The notes beneath the pieces were generated by a model, which did no database searches, had not been told where the DNA came from, and saw nothing but the letters and a program-made list of their open reading frames with translations. Of a DNA stretch of 64,000 nt, positions 11,866 to 23,685 are shown one piece after another. Position 1 is the first letter of the stretch; each line of letters starts with the position of its first letter. Position numbers and translations under genes: made by a program. The stretch spans positions 186,001 through 250,000 of the forward strand of contig BTPP01000004.1 in the NCBI GenBank assembly GCA_037102815.1, read 5' to 3'. The DNA is from Neurospora intermedia (Eukaryota; Ascomycota; Sordariomycetes; Sordariales; Sordariaceae).

Positions 11866-14308
11866 GATTGTGAGGTGAGTTGTCGATATAATCCTCGAGT
11901 GAGTTCAAAGTTCAGATGGGTTGCTCAAAGGTGTCGAAGAGAAGTAAGTCGTCTCGAGGAAACTTAAAAAGTGCTGCTGACTTCTCGATACTCTTGAGGC
12001 TCTTGAGATGTCCTGTGTTTGATGCTTCCAACCTCAACAAATGCAGTTCCACAGGTCCATACTTATACCATCGCCGGTGATGAGTGTTCGGGCCACCGGA
12101 AACAAGGACGGAGGTTGCCTAGAGACAACAAACTCAACCTCAGCCTTGTAAGTGAGGTCGCTGTGCCGAGAGGCCGACATATTGGAACTTTTGTTGTCAT
12201 GGAACGCATTGAAAGGCACGGAAAGGCGAAGTTGACAAGGCGCAGGAACCGTACTCCGTGAGACAAATGTTTCCATCTTTACATGAATATGTTCAGGGAT
12301 TCCCAACTCGCTCCCTCCGGATGTCTGTGTCATGATGACATTGTTGTAAAGAATGCCTGTGTCCTAGCGACGTGGAGTAATCGTATCCATGGATTGGACC
12401 TTTGGCTCGCTGGAAATCTCATACTAGGAGACGTACATCAAATGAACCCTTGACAGGGTGCAGGTACCGTGCTCTGTAGGACAACGATCCCATGCTACAC
12501 AGTTACCTGGTTCTCCTTCTGCGTTAATACGTTCCAGCGTGCTGGGTAAACGGCACCTGGTCTGTGGTCGCTTATTCCAGGAGCCTAGCCGCGCCTTGAC
12601 ACAAGGCCATGGCAGGTCGTGATGGGCTTGGTCATATAACCAAGACTTGCTGTGCCGCACATGCGCAACCATGAATGTTGAGCAACGAAAATCGCCGACG
12701 GAAGATATAGTGGTTCGATGGAAGAGTGCAATGGAACGAGGTCTTTTCACCTTGCCCTATGTGGGCAAAAGTTCGGAGCGTTTCCAGTGGAACAGCTTGG
12801 CGGGCCCGACAAACTGGAAAATGTTTTGTGCAGGATGGCTGCATGAACTACTTGGAGGGGTGTAAGAAGGATTCAAATGCGGACGCCTTGATATCGGATC
12901 AATTCTGTTCAAGTGCGGGCTTTGTGGTAGTTCCTGGCTCTCGGGATTGTCTTCCGCAGTGGCCTCCCAAGACGGCCAGGACACTCGATCATAAGTCATC
13001 CAAGACTAAAGTTACAGCAAGCCGAACATCATCAAAAAAAGGCAGCACCTGGCTCAGATTAAGGAAGAATTTTCTACCTCTGGAGCGCTGGCGATTTCCT
13101 TGGGGGCTAATGGCCCGGGATGCAGGCTCAGGGACTCCGGATTGCCCGGGCGGCCTTGACAGTTCGGCGGATTTCTTGGCAGCCAAATGACAACATGACC
13201 ATCACTAGCTGTGCCACGCTTGAGGCTTTATCGATGGCGAGTTCTTGCTGTTCGAGGGAAAGCCATCGAGGCCATGTTGGGGGCTGACTGGACTCGCCTG
13301 ATGGTGAGCTGAAGGGTGTTGAATTGTTGCTGACAATAGACCAAGCCTCAGCTGAAAGAAGCTAGCCTATCGAAGAAGGCACAGTGCGGTCCTTTTTTTC
13401 GGTCAACCCCAGCCCTAGCCTCACCAATTGTATCACCAATGGTGTAGTCTAGTGTTCACGCCGCGAAGGACTTTTGAGGGTCACCAATCCCCTGCCAAGA
13501 CGACGCACACCTCGCTTGTGTCGGTTCCTCTTTGCCGCAACTGTGCCTCTGCTGCACATGTGCCACGTAATGCGAGAGTTCGGAATCAAGACTAGCAATG
13601 ATACCATTGGGTGAATAGACGCGAGGGAAAGCGAATGGGAGACGAATTACTTGGATGGTTTGGTTGGTTGCCTAGCAGCGCAGACGGTCATGTCCGGGAG
13701 TGGCGATGCAGAAGACAGGGACTGAAGTTCGTTGTTGAAGGTGAAAATTAGGAACGCAACGGCAGATTATGCGCCTGCTTAATTGATCGTGTAGTAGAAC
13801 CGAACGACCAAAAATGGACAGCGATGATGGGGGAAAGAGTCATTCGGAAATACTGGGCGCCATTTCGTAAATGGACAACATTCGCTCATTGAGTTCCATG
13901 GTGAAGCAAAGCAAGACGAACAAAGGTAATAACTACCATTTGAATAGATCGCGCGAATTGGGCGAATGAGTGAGTTGGGAGAGGGAGAAGGAATTTTCGA
14001 AGAGCAGGCAGATGGAAGTGGAAATGATGGTGCGCGACGACTGCTCTTGCCATCTGAAATCAGCAGTGCAGACACTCACCATTATGTCCTCCTTTCGAGC
14101 CAATTTTGCCGCAAAGAGACCGGAAGATAATGGAGACAATGTTGGGTTTTATTCTACAGTCCAACAGAAACAATGCGATACCACGACGCAGGCGACAAAA
14201 CAATCGCGATGCATCACCACCATAACCATACCCATAACCATGCTCTTCTCCGCAGCGTAGTACAGCTTATGGGGACTTATTTAGAGCCTGACAAACATCC
14301 AATAACAA
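11866..14308. other. Long intergenic region
   Basis: About 2.4 kb in which I find no convincing gene. ORFs of 60-154 codons exist but overlap one another on both strands, lack splice partners and resemble no family. A weak internal similarity exists between about 12234-12270 and 12450-12486 (TTGACA..G.GCAGG.ACCGT pattern), possibly an old decayed duplication. Confidence 0.5.
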
Positions 14309-14398
14309 GGGCCGCTGGTCTAGTGGTATGATTCTCGCTTAGGGTTCAATCCTGAGCATTCTTGCGAGAGGTCCCGGGTTCAATCCCCGGGTGGCCCC
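14309..14398 (+). tRNA. tRNA-Pro(AGG) with an 18-nt intron
   Basis: Acceptor GGGCCGC pairs with GTGGCCC (one G-U), followed by discriminator C at 14398. The D arm is nearly identical to the other tRNA-Pro in this window. The anticodon stem CTCGC pairs with GCGAG, and loop TTAGGGT gives anticodon AGG, read as IGG after modification. The 18-nt intron lies at 14345-14362 after position 37. The T arm is CCGGGTTCAATCCCCGG. Mature length is 72 nt. A T-run follows at about 14421-14428. Confidence 0.95.
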
Positions 14399-15918
14399 AT
14401 CCTTTTTCACTTCTTTCCTTTTTTTTTGCAACAATTCCATAATGTCTATTCTTGTTGTTCAAGGAGCCCGTATCCGCTTTTTCTTTCTGGGTAGAAAGAG
14501 AGAGAGGCGGAAAGATAAAGAAAGACGAAATTGAAATGCAAGACAAGAACATGTACTCGCTGTGCAGCTCGGAAGCACGACATCCACCATTGCATCGGTT
14601 GAGTCCTCCGAAAGCGAACGCGAATGAGGAAGCCATGCGGAAAATTTGTCGAAAGACCTTTTCATACGCGAATTCTCTGCACATGAGCTTCCGATGGATG
14701 CTCACTTTGAGTTTGTACAAAGAAAAAAGTTGATATCGTGCAGTAGACCTTTCATTTGTCGCTCTCGCCGCGCTGCCGCCTGGCTGTACCGTTAGCAACA
14801 CTGGTCGGTGCTTTTGTACATTGTGTGTACACTACATCATGCCTTGAAAAGAAAGCCGCGGCACTTTTCCGGGGGATCGATAACAACAGGTTAGGTACCG
14901 ACCTCTACCGGATGATGGCAAGCAAGGTTATCCCCAGCTGTTCAGCTGGTGGATGAAAAGGCAGATCCGTTCCATTCCCGCTCGGAACCTGGACCTTGCA
15001 ACGAACTAGTGTACACTAAAATCAAGCCTCAACAGACACGGTTGGGGGAATGCTTCCACGTGTACATAGTACATTGCAGAGAGGAGCTAGAACTCTTGCT
15101 CGGAGGAGAGGAACATATGCACACTATACCGAACCAGACCGGCACTTCGGAACCCGTCTGCGTCCCGAAGCCCGCACTCCGGAGAGCTGCAAGGCTCGTA
15201 ACGGACAAATGTAGGTAGGTAGCTTTCGTGTTCAGTTCTGCGCAACGTGGTTGCTACATGTTTGCGAAAACAATATGTAGAGGTATTGTATGCCTACCTC
15301 TCGCAAGTTTGTCCATTAGGTTTGGAATCCGAAGCCGGACAAGAGAGCATCAGTCATCTTTTTTGTTCCTGATGAACATGACAGCATCGCATTCCGGGAC
15401 GTCGTTAACACCGGTGCGGAACGATGACAGGGACCGGGTCCAAATGCGACCCTTGCTCGACGCCGACCACATTCAATAACAATTGGTTGAACAAGACCAT
15501 TTGCCGTACAAGTAATAACCTATTGATCGACATCAGGGATTTCCAGCAAGTGATTAGAATCCGGGACCGAAAGAGATGGTGATGATTAGACGAGGAAAAA
15601 GAGAGAGAGAGAAGATGGATAACTCCGTCCCGCCATGAACAAAAGCGGAGCCGGTCCACAGCGGCTGCGGTGCAAGGACAAGGGATCTTGGATATCGTCG
15701 TGACACGTCCACTCCAGAGTTCAGTCCAGTCTGCCAAGTCAATGGTTTGCTTGATGGGGTATTCTTCAGCTTGCCGGTCGCCAGAATAGATCGGAGCCCC
15801 CCTTTTCGCTGGCCGAGTCTCGATCTGAAGCTCGTCAAGGCAAGGAGACGGTAAGACAAGTTACCGTGTTTGACGGGCCTTTCATCAGCGGTTATTTCTT
15901 CGTCTCGTGAGCATCAAC
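14399..15918. other. Intergenic region upstream of the second flavin oxidoreductase
   Basis: No supported gene. It contains a T-run after the tRNA, a GTAGGTAGGTAG run near 15211 and a GTAGAGGTA variant near 15279. ORFs on both strands look like chance openings. Confidence 0.5.
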
Positions 15919-17692
15919 ATGGCTCGCCTCACAAGCCTGTTGACGGCCGTCGCCGCGGTTGTCGGTACTGCGCAAGCACTTCTCCCCACAGATTGGACGC
16001 CCATCTGCAACGAGATCGAGTCCAAGATCTCGAATGCCAGCGATGTCATCTATCCGCGTAAGTGATTTCACTCCCCTCAAACCGTGAACGGAATACTCAC
16101 ACCGGAAACAATATACAGTCCAGGCCGTGTCCTTCATTTTGGCTACTGCCCACTGGTTCTGGTCGTCCGACGAACAGCCATCGTGTGTCTTTGCACCTGG
16201 GTCTGCGGAGGATGTGTCGGTTGCGCTGCAGATCATTGGCGCGACCAGGACCCCCTTTGCCGTCCAGTCGGGTGGACACTCTTCAAACCCAGGCTTCTCC
16301 AGCACCAAGGGTGTACATATCTCGCTCAAGAGACTGAACCAAGTGACGCTGTCTGCGGACAAGAGCGTCGCCGAAATTGGCTTCGGTAACGTGAGTAGAT
16401 GCGGATGGTTGTGTTGAGCCAAGACCGGTAACTAACAGTGTCCCAGATCTGGACCGACGTGTACAAGGCCCTGGACGGTGCAGGCAGGAATGTTGTTGGA
16501 GGAAGAGTGCCCGGCCCGGGCGTCGGTGGCCTCACCCTCGGTGGTGGGTACTCATGGAAAACGAATCAGTATGGTATGACCTGTGACACGGTCAAAAGCT
16601 ACGAGCTTGTGCTTCCCGTGAGTTCAATACCATGGCTGACCCCTAGTGTGACGCATGTCAGTTGACACACCCTGCCCAAACAGAACGGAACCATTACCAG
16701 AGTGTCCAAGACCGAGAACCCCAACCTCTACTTTGCCCTCAAGGGCGGCCTCAACCGCTTCGGCATCGTCACCTCGGCCGAGTTTTACACCCATGAGCAG
16801 CCTGAGAAGGTGTACGGCGGTCTCGGCATTTATCCCACCACTGCTGTCGACCAGATTCTCAATGCCACTTCTCAGTTCCTATATCTGAACAAGGATCCTC
16901 GGACCCAGATCATCACCACCCTTGACGGCGGTCCTCTGGGCACCACTGCCGAGGTCCTGTTCTTCCACGATGGACCTGATAAGCCGGCCTCGTTTGAGTT
17001 GTTCGACAACATCACGCCGCTTGTCAAGACCGTGTCGTCTCAAAGCTTTGTTAGCTTTGTGCAGAGCGTTCCTGCGCAGGTTCCCGAGTTGACCAATATC
17101 CGCGGCGCTTTCATCACCTTTGCGACTTCTGAGCTCTCGCAGACTTTTCTGAAAGCCGTCAGGCAAGAGACTGAGGTAAGTAGCTGTGCTTCTGAAATAA
17201 AGCCAGAGGGAAGAATATGACTAACCTTGATGGTACAACAACAGGACATGGGCAAGATTATGAGTCTTCACGGCGGCATCACTGTCAGCTACGACCTTGA
17301 GCCCTTCACCAAGTACGGCGAGCACGCCACTGAGAGTGCTTTCCCGCACACCGAGTCTCCCCTTCCGGTAAGTTGGTCAGCTTTAGCTGCATGTGAGACA
17401 CCCGAGCTAACCTGTCCTGCCCCAGCTCTTCATCTACTTTGCGTGGTCCCTTCCCGAGAACGACGACTTCTGGTACGCCCGCATGAAACAGACTGTTGAG
17501 ACGCTCAAGAAGGTGGCCATGAACGACGGTATCTACAACAGTGATGCCTTCACATATTACCCCAATTATTCGCTCTTTGACGCCACTCCGGAGCAGCTGT
17601 ACGGCAAAGAGAACGCGGCGCGGTTGGCGAGGATCAGGGACCAAGTTGATCCGGATCGAATCATGGAGCTGGCTGGTGGATTCAAGATTTGA
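15919..17692 (+). CDS. Secreted FAD-binding oxidoreductase (PCMH type, His-linked FAD)
   Basis: Six exons (15919-16057, 16119-16390, 16447-16617, 16684-17175, 17245-17367, 17426-17692) all join in frame to give 487 residues; donors are GTAAGT or GTGAGT. A signal peptide covers about residues 1-20. The PCMH domain starts at about residue 66. QSGGHS with His100 is the classical covalent FAD attachment site, and the GGRVPGPGVGGLTLGGGYSW loop lacks the paired Cys seen in bicovalent enzymes. The C-terminal YPNYSLFDATPEQLYG segment followed by RLARIRDQVDPDRIM is the conserved BBE end. It is probably an extracellular oxidase of unknown substrate. It differs from the 10-12 kb oxidoreductase in intron number and FAD-linkage motif, so it is not a recent duplicate. 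Confidence 0.93.
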
Positions 17693-18110
17693 TGAGGGGT
17701 TCCGTCGATGAGCAGTGTCGGCGAATTGGACTAAGTGGATCGATCGATGAATAGAAGATGCCACAAGGAAGGGAGCCAAAGTTGATGTGCTGTTGCTGGG
17801 AAAGAAACTGAAAGGCGCGGAGTGGAGGTAAATTGCGCAGTTAGCTGTCTGTAGGTAGTGGGGAAGGGAAACCACTCAGTGGAGCTGAGAATTACGGTTT
17901 ATGGCAGCTGCGTTCATTCTCCTTGTCTATTATAGAAAGAGCGACACCAATTAATACAAAGGAACAAGCAAGACGCATGACAAAAGGGATAGGCGCAATC
18001 AATCCAAACAGCGACTGCATCAAGCCATCTTTTACCTTCATTTGTCACCACAACTTGAAATTCCAACAAGGCATAATTCCCCGCCTCCACACCAGGCAAA
18101 ACCGGCAGGC
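17693..18110. other. Spacer between convergent genes
   Basis: 3' ends of the flavin oxidoreductase (plus) and the acidic protein gene (minus) face each other here. No other feature seen. Confidence 0.5.
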
Positions 18111-19148
18111 CTAGTCCGGGTGCACAGATGGGTCCAGCTCCCCAGTTGTTTCAGTCTCCTCCTCATGATGGGCCTCTTCACCATCGTCGTCTCCACTGAT
18201 GGAACCGTAGTCGTCCTCAGACGAAAACATGCCCTCTAGGTCTGACGGGCAGACATCCGTGTCTTGGAGTCGATCCCGAGCCTCATGTGTACCGTAGGAG
18301 GCACTAACAATGACAGCAATGGTTTGCTGCCATGGATCCTCCATAGAGTTCCAACTTTCGTGGTACAGGTTTATGCGAACATGGGTCCCGGTGAGCGCAA
18401 GAGGTGTGGAGCCAGTCTGGGAAGGGAAAGAGAGAGAGAGTGAAACAGTCAGCTACACGTTCTAGAGGTAACAAGGAGAGAGAGACAGCTGCCAACATGG
18501 GGTAGGTACAGTAGGATAGGTTGACTTACAAGGTTGCGAATTGGCCCGAAATCCTCGTTGAAGGCTACGGTCGGGTATTCCATCGCTTCCCACGTCTCGT
18601 CACTGGGATTCCGGCTACCAGCGAATGCCCAATTGGCGACTTGGTAGTGATCAGCCTTGACCTCGACATTTACCGAAGAGTTGCCCTTGACGCAGGATGG
18701 CTAGTGTTGCGAGTGGTCCATGATTAGCTGACTGTTCTCAATATAGGCGACACGCTAGAGGTACCTGGTACTGACCTTCCACACCAATCCGTTACACAAC
18801 GCGACACGGATTTCCTCGAGCAACCTGTCTGCCTTTTCTTGGATTTCTTCTCCTGACATGATGTCAAAGACAAAGTCCTCTTCCCCGGACCAGTATTCAT
18901 CGTCGGCGTCATCGTCATCCTCAATAGTCTCCCAATAAGCTGGTGTTGCTACTGCCTCGACTCTGTGCTGTTTCAAACTCGGCGGCTCAAGAGTGGGACT
19001 CTTCTGCTTCTTGGCAGTCACCGCCTGGGATGCGGCGTCTTGGCTACTATGGACTAAAGCAGCAAGGAAGGTGTGAGTACGGATTCGATTCAGATCGAGT
19101 CAGCAGACGGGAGAGAGAAAGGGGAAGGAACTGACGCTTGTCGGACAT
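18111..19148 (-). CDS. Acidic hypothetical protein (255 aa)
   Basis: Four exons on the minus strand (19148-19136, 19053-18776, 18700-18530, 18416-18111) join in frame. The first coding exon is only 13 nt and starts MSDK. Introns have GTCAGT, GTCAGT and GTAAGT donors and YAG acceptors. The protein has an acidic stretch (ETIEDDDDADDEYW), a predicted helical SGEEIQEKADRLLEEIRVAL segment, a mixed central region with WAFAGSRNPSDETWEAM, and a second acidic tail (ISGDDDGEEAHHEEE). There is no signal peptide or membrane segment. I do not recognise the family. Introns 2 and 3 each contain the dispersed CTAGAGGTA word (18755-18763, 18462-18470). Confidence 0.75.
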
Positions 19149-20102
19149 GGCGGGTGGGATTAGGTAGAGGTAGCACTGAGGCTGGGAAGGCGGGAACAAG
19201 CCTGGATACAGATGGGGATGAAGAGAGAGACAGAACTGGAGTCTTGATGGTGCTGTTGCAGTTTGAACTGAATCGGGGCTGGAAGCTGGAAGGAACTGAA
19301 ATGTTTTAAGGCCAGAAATGGCAGGAAGGAAACGGGAATCTGCAGGTGGCCAGATGGAAAAAAGCCAGTTTCCCAAGTTTTCGTTACTGGGGGTGCACTG
19401 TACTGCAATCCACTGCACTCAGCTGTGGTGAAGCTTGATCGAGGGCACCTCATACAGATCTGTGGATGTAATTCACCTGCGCCAACTTCCTTTACTCTGC
19501 GCTCTACCGGCATCTCACTGTTTCAAGATGTATTCCACTTGAAATCAAAACATGGCCCCCATTTCTTGAATGATTTGACGCTAATTGATACAATTGAAAC
19601 CAGGTACCTTTGTTACATTGAAGCGGACGCTGCGGGTAGCTTGTGGCCAAGCATCGAACCCCGCGTGACATGTTTCCTTCCTTCCTTCCTTCCTTCCTTC
19701 TTTCCTTGCCAGCGTGTCGACTCACACTGCAACCTAAGCGGAGGAACAGTGCCTGCCCTAGATGAACTTGAAGCTGAGCTTTCGACCTTCAGTTTTCCAA
19801 ACGAACTGAAGTCAGAAGTCTGGTCACTCCGTTTCCTCTTCCCGTCATCAAACAAACACCCCGAAACTTGTCAACCACGAAGCAGCGCACGAACATCATC
19901 AAAGACTACATGCAGTACACCATGTCAATGCTACAAAGTGCGAGAAACAGGTTCTTATTCCGTCTCGATATTCTGTCAGCGGTGATGCGATACAGACAAT
20001 CCAGCTAACCTCGGTCTTCAAGATCCAGTTTACCCCCTTTCGCTTGCCAACCTGCTCAGCTCACCCTTCCCGAGTCCACGACGACCTCATACTTCGTGTC
20101 CA
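19149..20102. other. Intergenic region with a CTTC microsatellite
   Basis: Upstream region of the acidic protein gene and downstream region of the 20.1-23.7 kb gene. A (CTTC)n tract lies at about 19675-19703. No coding sequence supported. Confidence 0.6.
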
Positions 20103-23100
20103 TCAGGATTGAAAGACAAAGTCGCCTATCGTGGTTTCAGCGAGTTGCGAATAGATGATTGACCCGGCCACGGTCGAGGTCGCTCCACAGATCAATGCTC
20201 CGCCCATAACATAAGGATTCTTCCCGACTTGAACCGTTGCCAAGCCCGACAAAAAGTCATGCCCCTTGGTCAGACACGTATTGCCAATCTTCAAAAAGGG
20301 ATCAGCCTTGCTATACCCGGCCACATGATCCCAAGTCACACATCCGACATAGATGACGCATTGTAGGGCGGAGAAGAACATGGTCACCATGCCTTTGAAG
20401 ATGCGAAGGCTGCAATGCTTGATGCCAGCAAAGATGGAGACCACCCAGCCAGTCAGTTTGAGGCCCCAGCTGGGCGCCGGATCATCGGGATCTGGCCTAG
20501 GGAAAGTCAGCACGATTCCTATCAAGAACCTTGTTGCGCCGCCCTTGTCCCATTCTTTCAGGGCACCAAAATCCGGGTAGGCACTTTTCATGGGCATCAC
20601 CCACTCCCGCCACTCGCTGTACATGGAGTAGCAGTTGTACCCAAACCAAATGATACCGACAATGTAAGAATGCGCCTTCAACCACTTCGCAATCTTCTGG
20701 AGGAGACTATGCTTCATCATGTTCTTGACGAAGCCGCCTTGGTCCTTTTTAGGCTTTTCTGCTGCTCCCATTGAGGCGACACCATTATAGCTCGTGTCGG
20801 AAGCGGTGGGCATAACCGCGAATAGCTGGGGAGCGGCCATGAGCTCATGTCCAACGAGCTCGGCATCCAGCTCGGCTTTGGCAGCCTGGATCTCCTTGTA
20901 GCTTGGATGCTGCTTAGGGCTCACACCGTGGTATATCTTGAATGCAATGGTGCCAGGAATGGCTAGCAACATGGTGATGGCATCGAGGAAGGACAATGGT
21001 CGATCGGATATCTTCGACCACAACCAGGAAATGACGGGGATCTCGATGGTCGCCGTGGCGGCACTCTTCACCATGAGGATGAGCTTGGCTCCCACCCGAG
21101 TGAAAAGCGTGATCAAATCGCGCGCAATCGCAATGAGCCTCGTGAGGAGCTTACTGCCGAGCTTCGAAAAGATCTCGGAAGCAGTTGCTTTGCGAGACGG
21201 GTCGAGGAGCGAGACTAGAGCCGACCCAATGTCCCCCGCGCCCTCCGCAAACTCCTTCACGATATCTTTGAGGGCTGCCATGATCTTGGTCAGGTCGTCA
21301 TCTTCCATCTCCTTTTCTGCAGACTCCATAGCTTGACGGACTTCAGGGTTGTGCTGGGCATGATGGTTCGCATAGTTCCCCCCTGGTGAGTGGAAAGCTT
21401 TCTCCATCTGGCTTGGTTCCTTGCCTTGTTCGCCATTGCCGTCTGGATCGACAGGACCGTCGACTTTGGATGGCAGCTGGGTTGTGTTGCAATTCTTGCT
21501 AAGACTCTCCTCTAGTTCATCAAGATACGACACCGCCTTGTCACCAAAGAGAATGATCGCCTTGGCAGCAGTATCGATGAACCCTTCGAAATAGTCGCGG
21601 AAGATATTATGGGTTTCCTTGATATCGTCCCAGGCGAAGAGAAACTTCAATCCGTTCCATATCTTCTTCAGACCCTCGCCAAGCCACTCGAGGGCCTTCC
21701 TTAGGCCTTTCATCACATGTTCGTATGTCTGGACGAGGAATTTCCAAACCTTCTCGCCAACCTTGACAACAAGATGCCACCCGTCTACGAAGATGTCCCT
21801 CACAGAGTCGAGAGATCGGGTGAGCCAGTCAAACACTGCCCAACTGCCCGTAGTGGGCTTCTCTCCGCTGATATAGGACGCCTCTCCAACTCTGGACTGT
21901 TCTGAGGGCTGTTCCAAAGAGATAGGTTGGGGTTTCTCGGTGCCTGTAAACTGCGCTTCCAGTTTCATGCTGGCACCCTTTGAAGATAATGACTTGATGG
22001 CCGCGGCAGCTCCATCAATGTTGACGCTCTTCGGTCCTCCGCTCAAGAGCTTTTCACCATTTGGAAGGTGGGCATTCTTCAGATCATCGCCGGACTTGAT
22101 CTTGCTAAAGAAGTCCAGAACCTTTCGAGAGGGATCGATGTAGGTCGTCTCGCATCCTGGAACGCCCGAAACTCGCAAGCTCGGCACATTCAGGTCGTCA
22201 ATCTCTTGAATCACCGTGAGGGTTCCCATCACATCGGCCTTGACTTTGACTGGCAGTCGGCTAAGCTCCATTGTCCGCCCGTTCACAGTTGCGAGACATG
22301 TACTGGATGCACTGAGGTCAACTTCCAGCCCACCAGCTGGAGGTCGGACCCCAGCACCAGGATAGATCTTGATGTGAGTCGTGTAGGTGAACACTTCTCG
22401 ATGTGTCTTGATCGCTGGGACGCAAAAATCACTCGTTTTCCAAAGACTGGAGTCTCCCGACTGGTACAGGACCCGAATTTTCGAATGGTTTTCGTCGCCG
22501 AGAACGAACATTTGCTGGGACTGAGTGGTTTCGTTGACCAAGGCCGCAAAGCGTATGCCTCCGTCAAGAACCTGATTGGCATCGCTGTGCCTCTCGAAGC
22601 CGTCAACCGCGGGGTTTTCTGAAGAAGGCTTGATCATGAACTGAGTGTACGCTATCACGCCGTCATTGTTGCGAGTGAAGACGGAGACGAACGAGCCTGA
22701 CTGTGCAGCATGGATTTGTTTCAGTCCTTGGAGGCAATCTGCTGAGGCAACCAAACTGGTTTCAGGCAACTTTGTTGAACCTTTCACAGAGTCTCTGGCT
22801 GGGATACGGTGAATTCCATTTTCTGCGGAAACGAGAAGATCGGTCCGGCCCGTCGACGTCCTGACGGTGGCAAGATCAGAGGCACCTGGGGGAACTGGCA
22901 GGTGGTAGTTGATATGGGAGTAGTAACCTCCCTGACCGCCCAATCCGGTGAAGCTGAGTCGAAGAACCTCACTGATCCTGAACAGGACGAAGACTCCAAA
23001 GGTCCCGCCACCCCCAGGTAATGTACCAGGGCAGAGGCTGATGATCTCTCTTGGGTTGCAAGGCATCTGAAGATCAGTCTTGACAGACCAGGAAGAAACC

Positions 23101-23685
23101 TTGTAGTCGATGTCAAGGCGGCATATATCGTTTTCGAGAGAATCAACTTTTCTGAACCTTGCTACCGCAAGGGGATGGTCGTCATCTGAGCCTCGGCCCT
23201 ATAAGAAAGGTACTGTTAGTACCGGACGGAGTAGTCAAGGTCAACGACATGGAGGCACTCACAATCAGAAGACCATATATCTGGCCTTGGATGGCGTTGT
23301 CCTGCCCCTGGACAGCGTGGTCCAGGAGCTTGTCGATGTCCTTTTGAAAAGCATCGGGCTTCAGTCTGCGCAAGACGACCAACTGAGACAGACCCTTTGG
23401 CTCTCCGTGGGCGAACACGAGGTTCAAACTCAGGTCGGTGTCCTGATATACTCCGAGCGCTGTGGTCTGATGCTCCGTCGGGATGCCCAGCTTTTCGCTG
23501 AGGTTGATCAGCTGGTTTCGGCCCCATTCGTCCTGTTTGATGAGATACAGTACACCCTTAGTGCCAATGGAAAACACCATGGGGTTCTGCTTTTCATCCT
23601 TGACGACGTAGAAGTCCTGCGTGTCCAGAAGTGGCGTGGATGTCACCACTTGCTCAATGAGCTCTGAATCATGATAGATGGACAT
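20103..23685 (-). CDS. Large protein: beta-propeller-like N-terminus and C-terminal membrane-helix region
   Basis: Two exons, 23685-23263 and 23198-20103, are joined across a 64-nt intron (GTGAGT, TACTAACAG, TATAG) to give about 1172 residues. The start context CGACAATG is good. The first 480 or so residues contain repeated strand-rich units such as MVFSIGTKGVLYLIKQDEWG, FVSVFTRNNDGVIAYTQF and MFVLGDENHSKIRVLYQ, as in a beta-propeller. A central amphipathic, Trp- and Lys-rich helical segment follows (VGEKVWKFLVQ onward). The C-terminal half has several hydrophobic helices, including a Gly/Ala-rich one near the end (GGALICGATSTVAGSIIYSQ). There is no signal peptide. It is divergently paired with the gene at 24970. 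I recognise no named family; membrane insertion is an inference from the helices only. Confidence 0.82.

Noticed and set aside
12424-13190. Overlapping ORFs of 70-154 codons on both strands
   Set aside because: No homology recognised, no consistent splice sites, similar openness in several frames.
10156-17692. A secondary-metabolite gene cluster around the two flavin oxidoreductases
   Set aside because: No polyketide synthase, peptide synthetase, terpene synthase, P450 or cluster regulator is found nearby.
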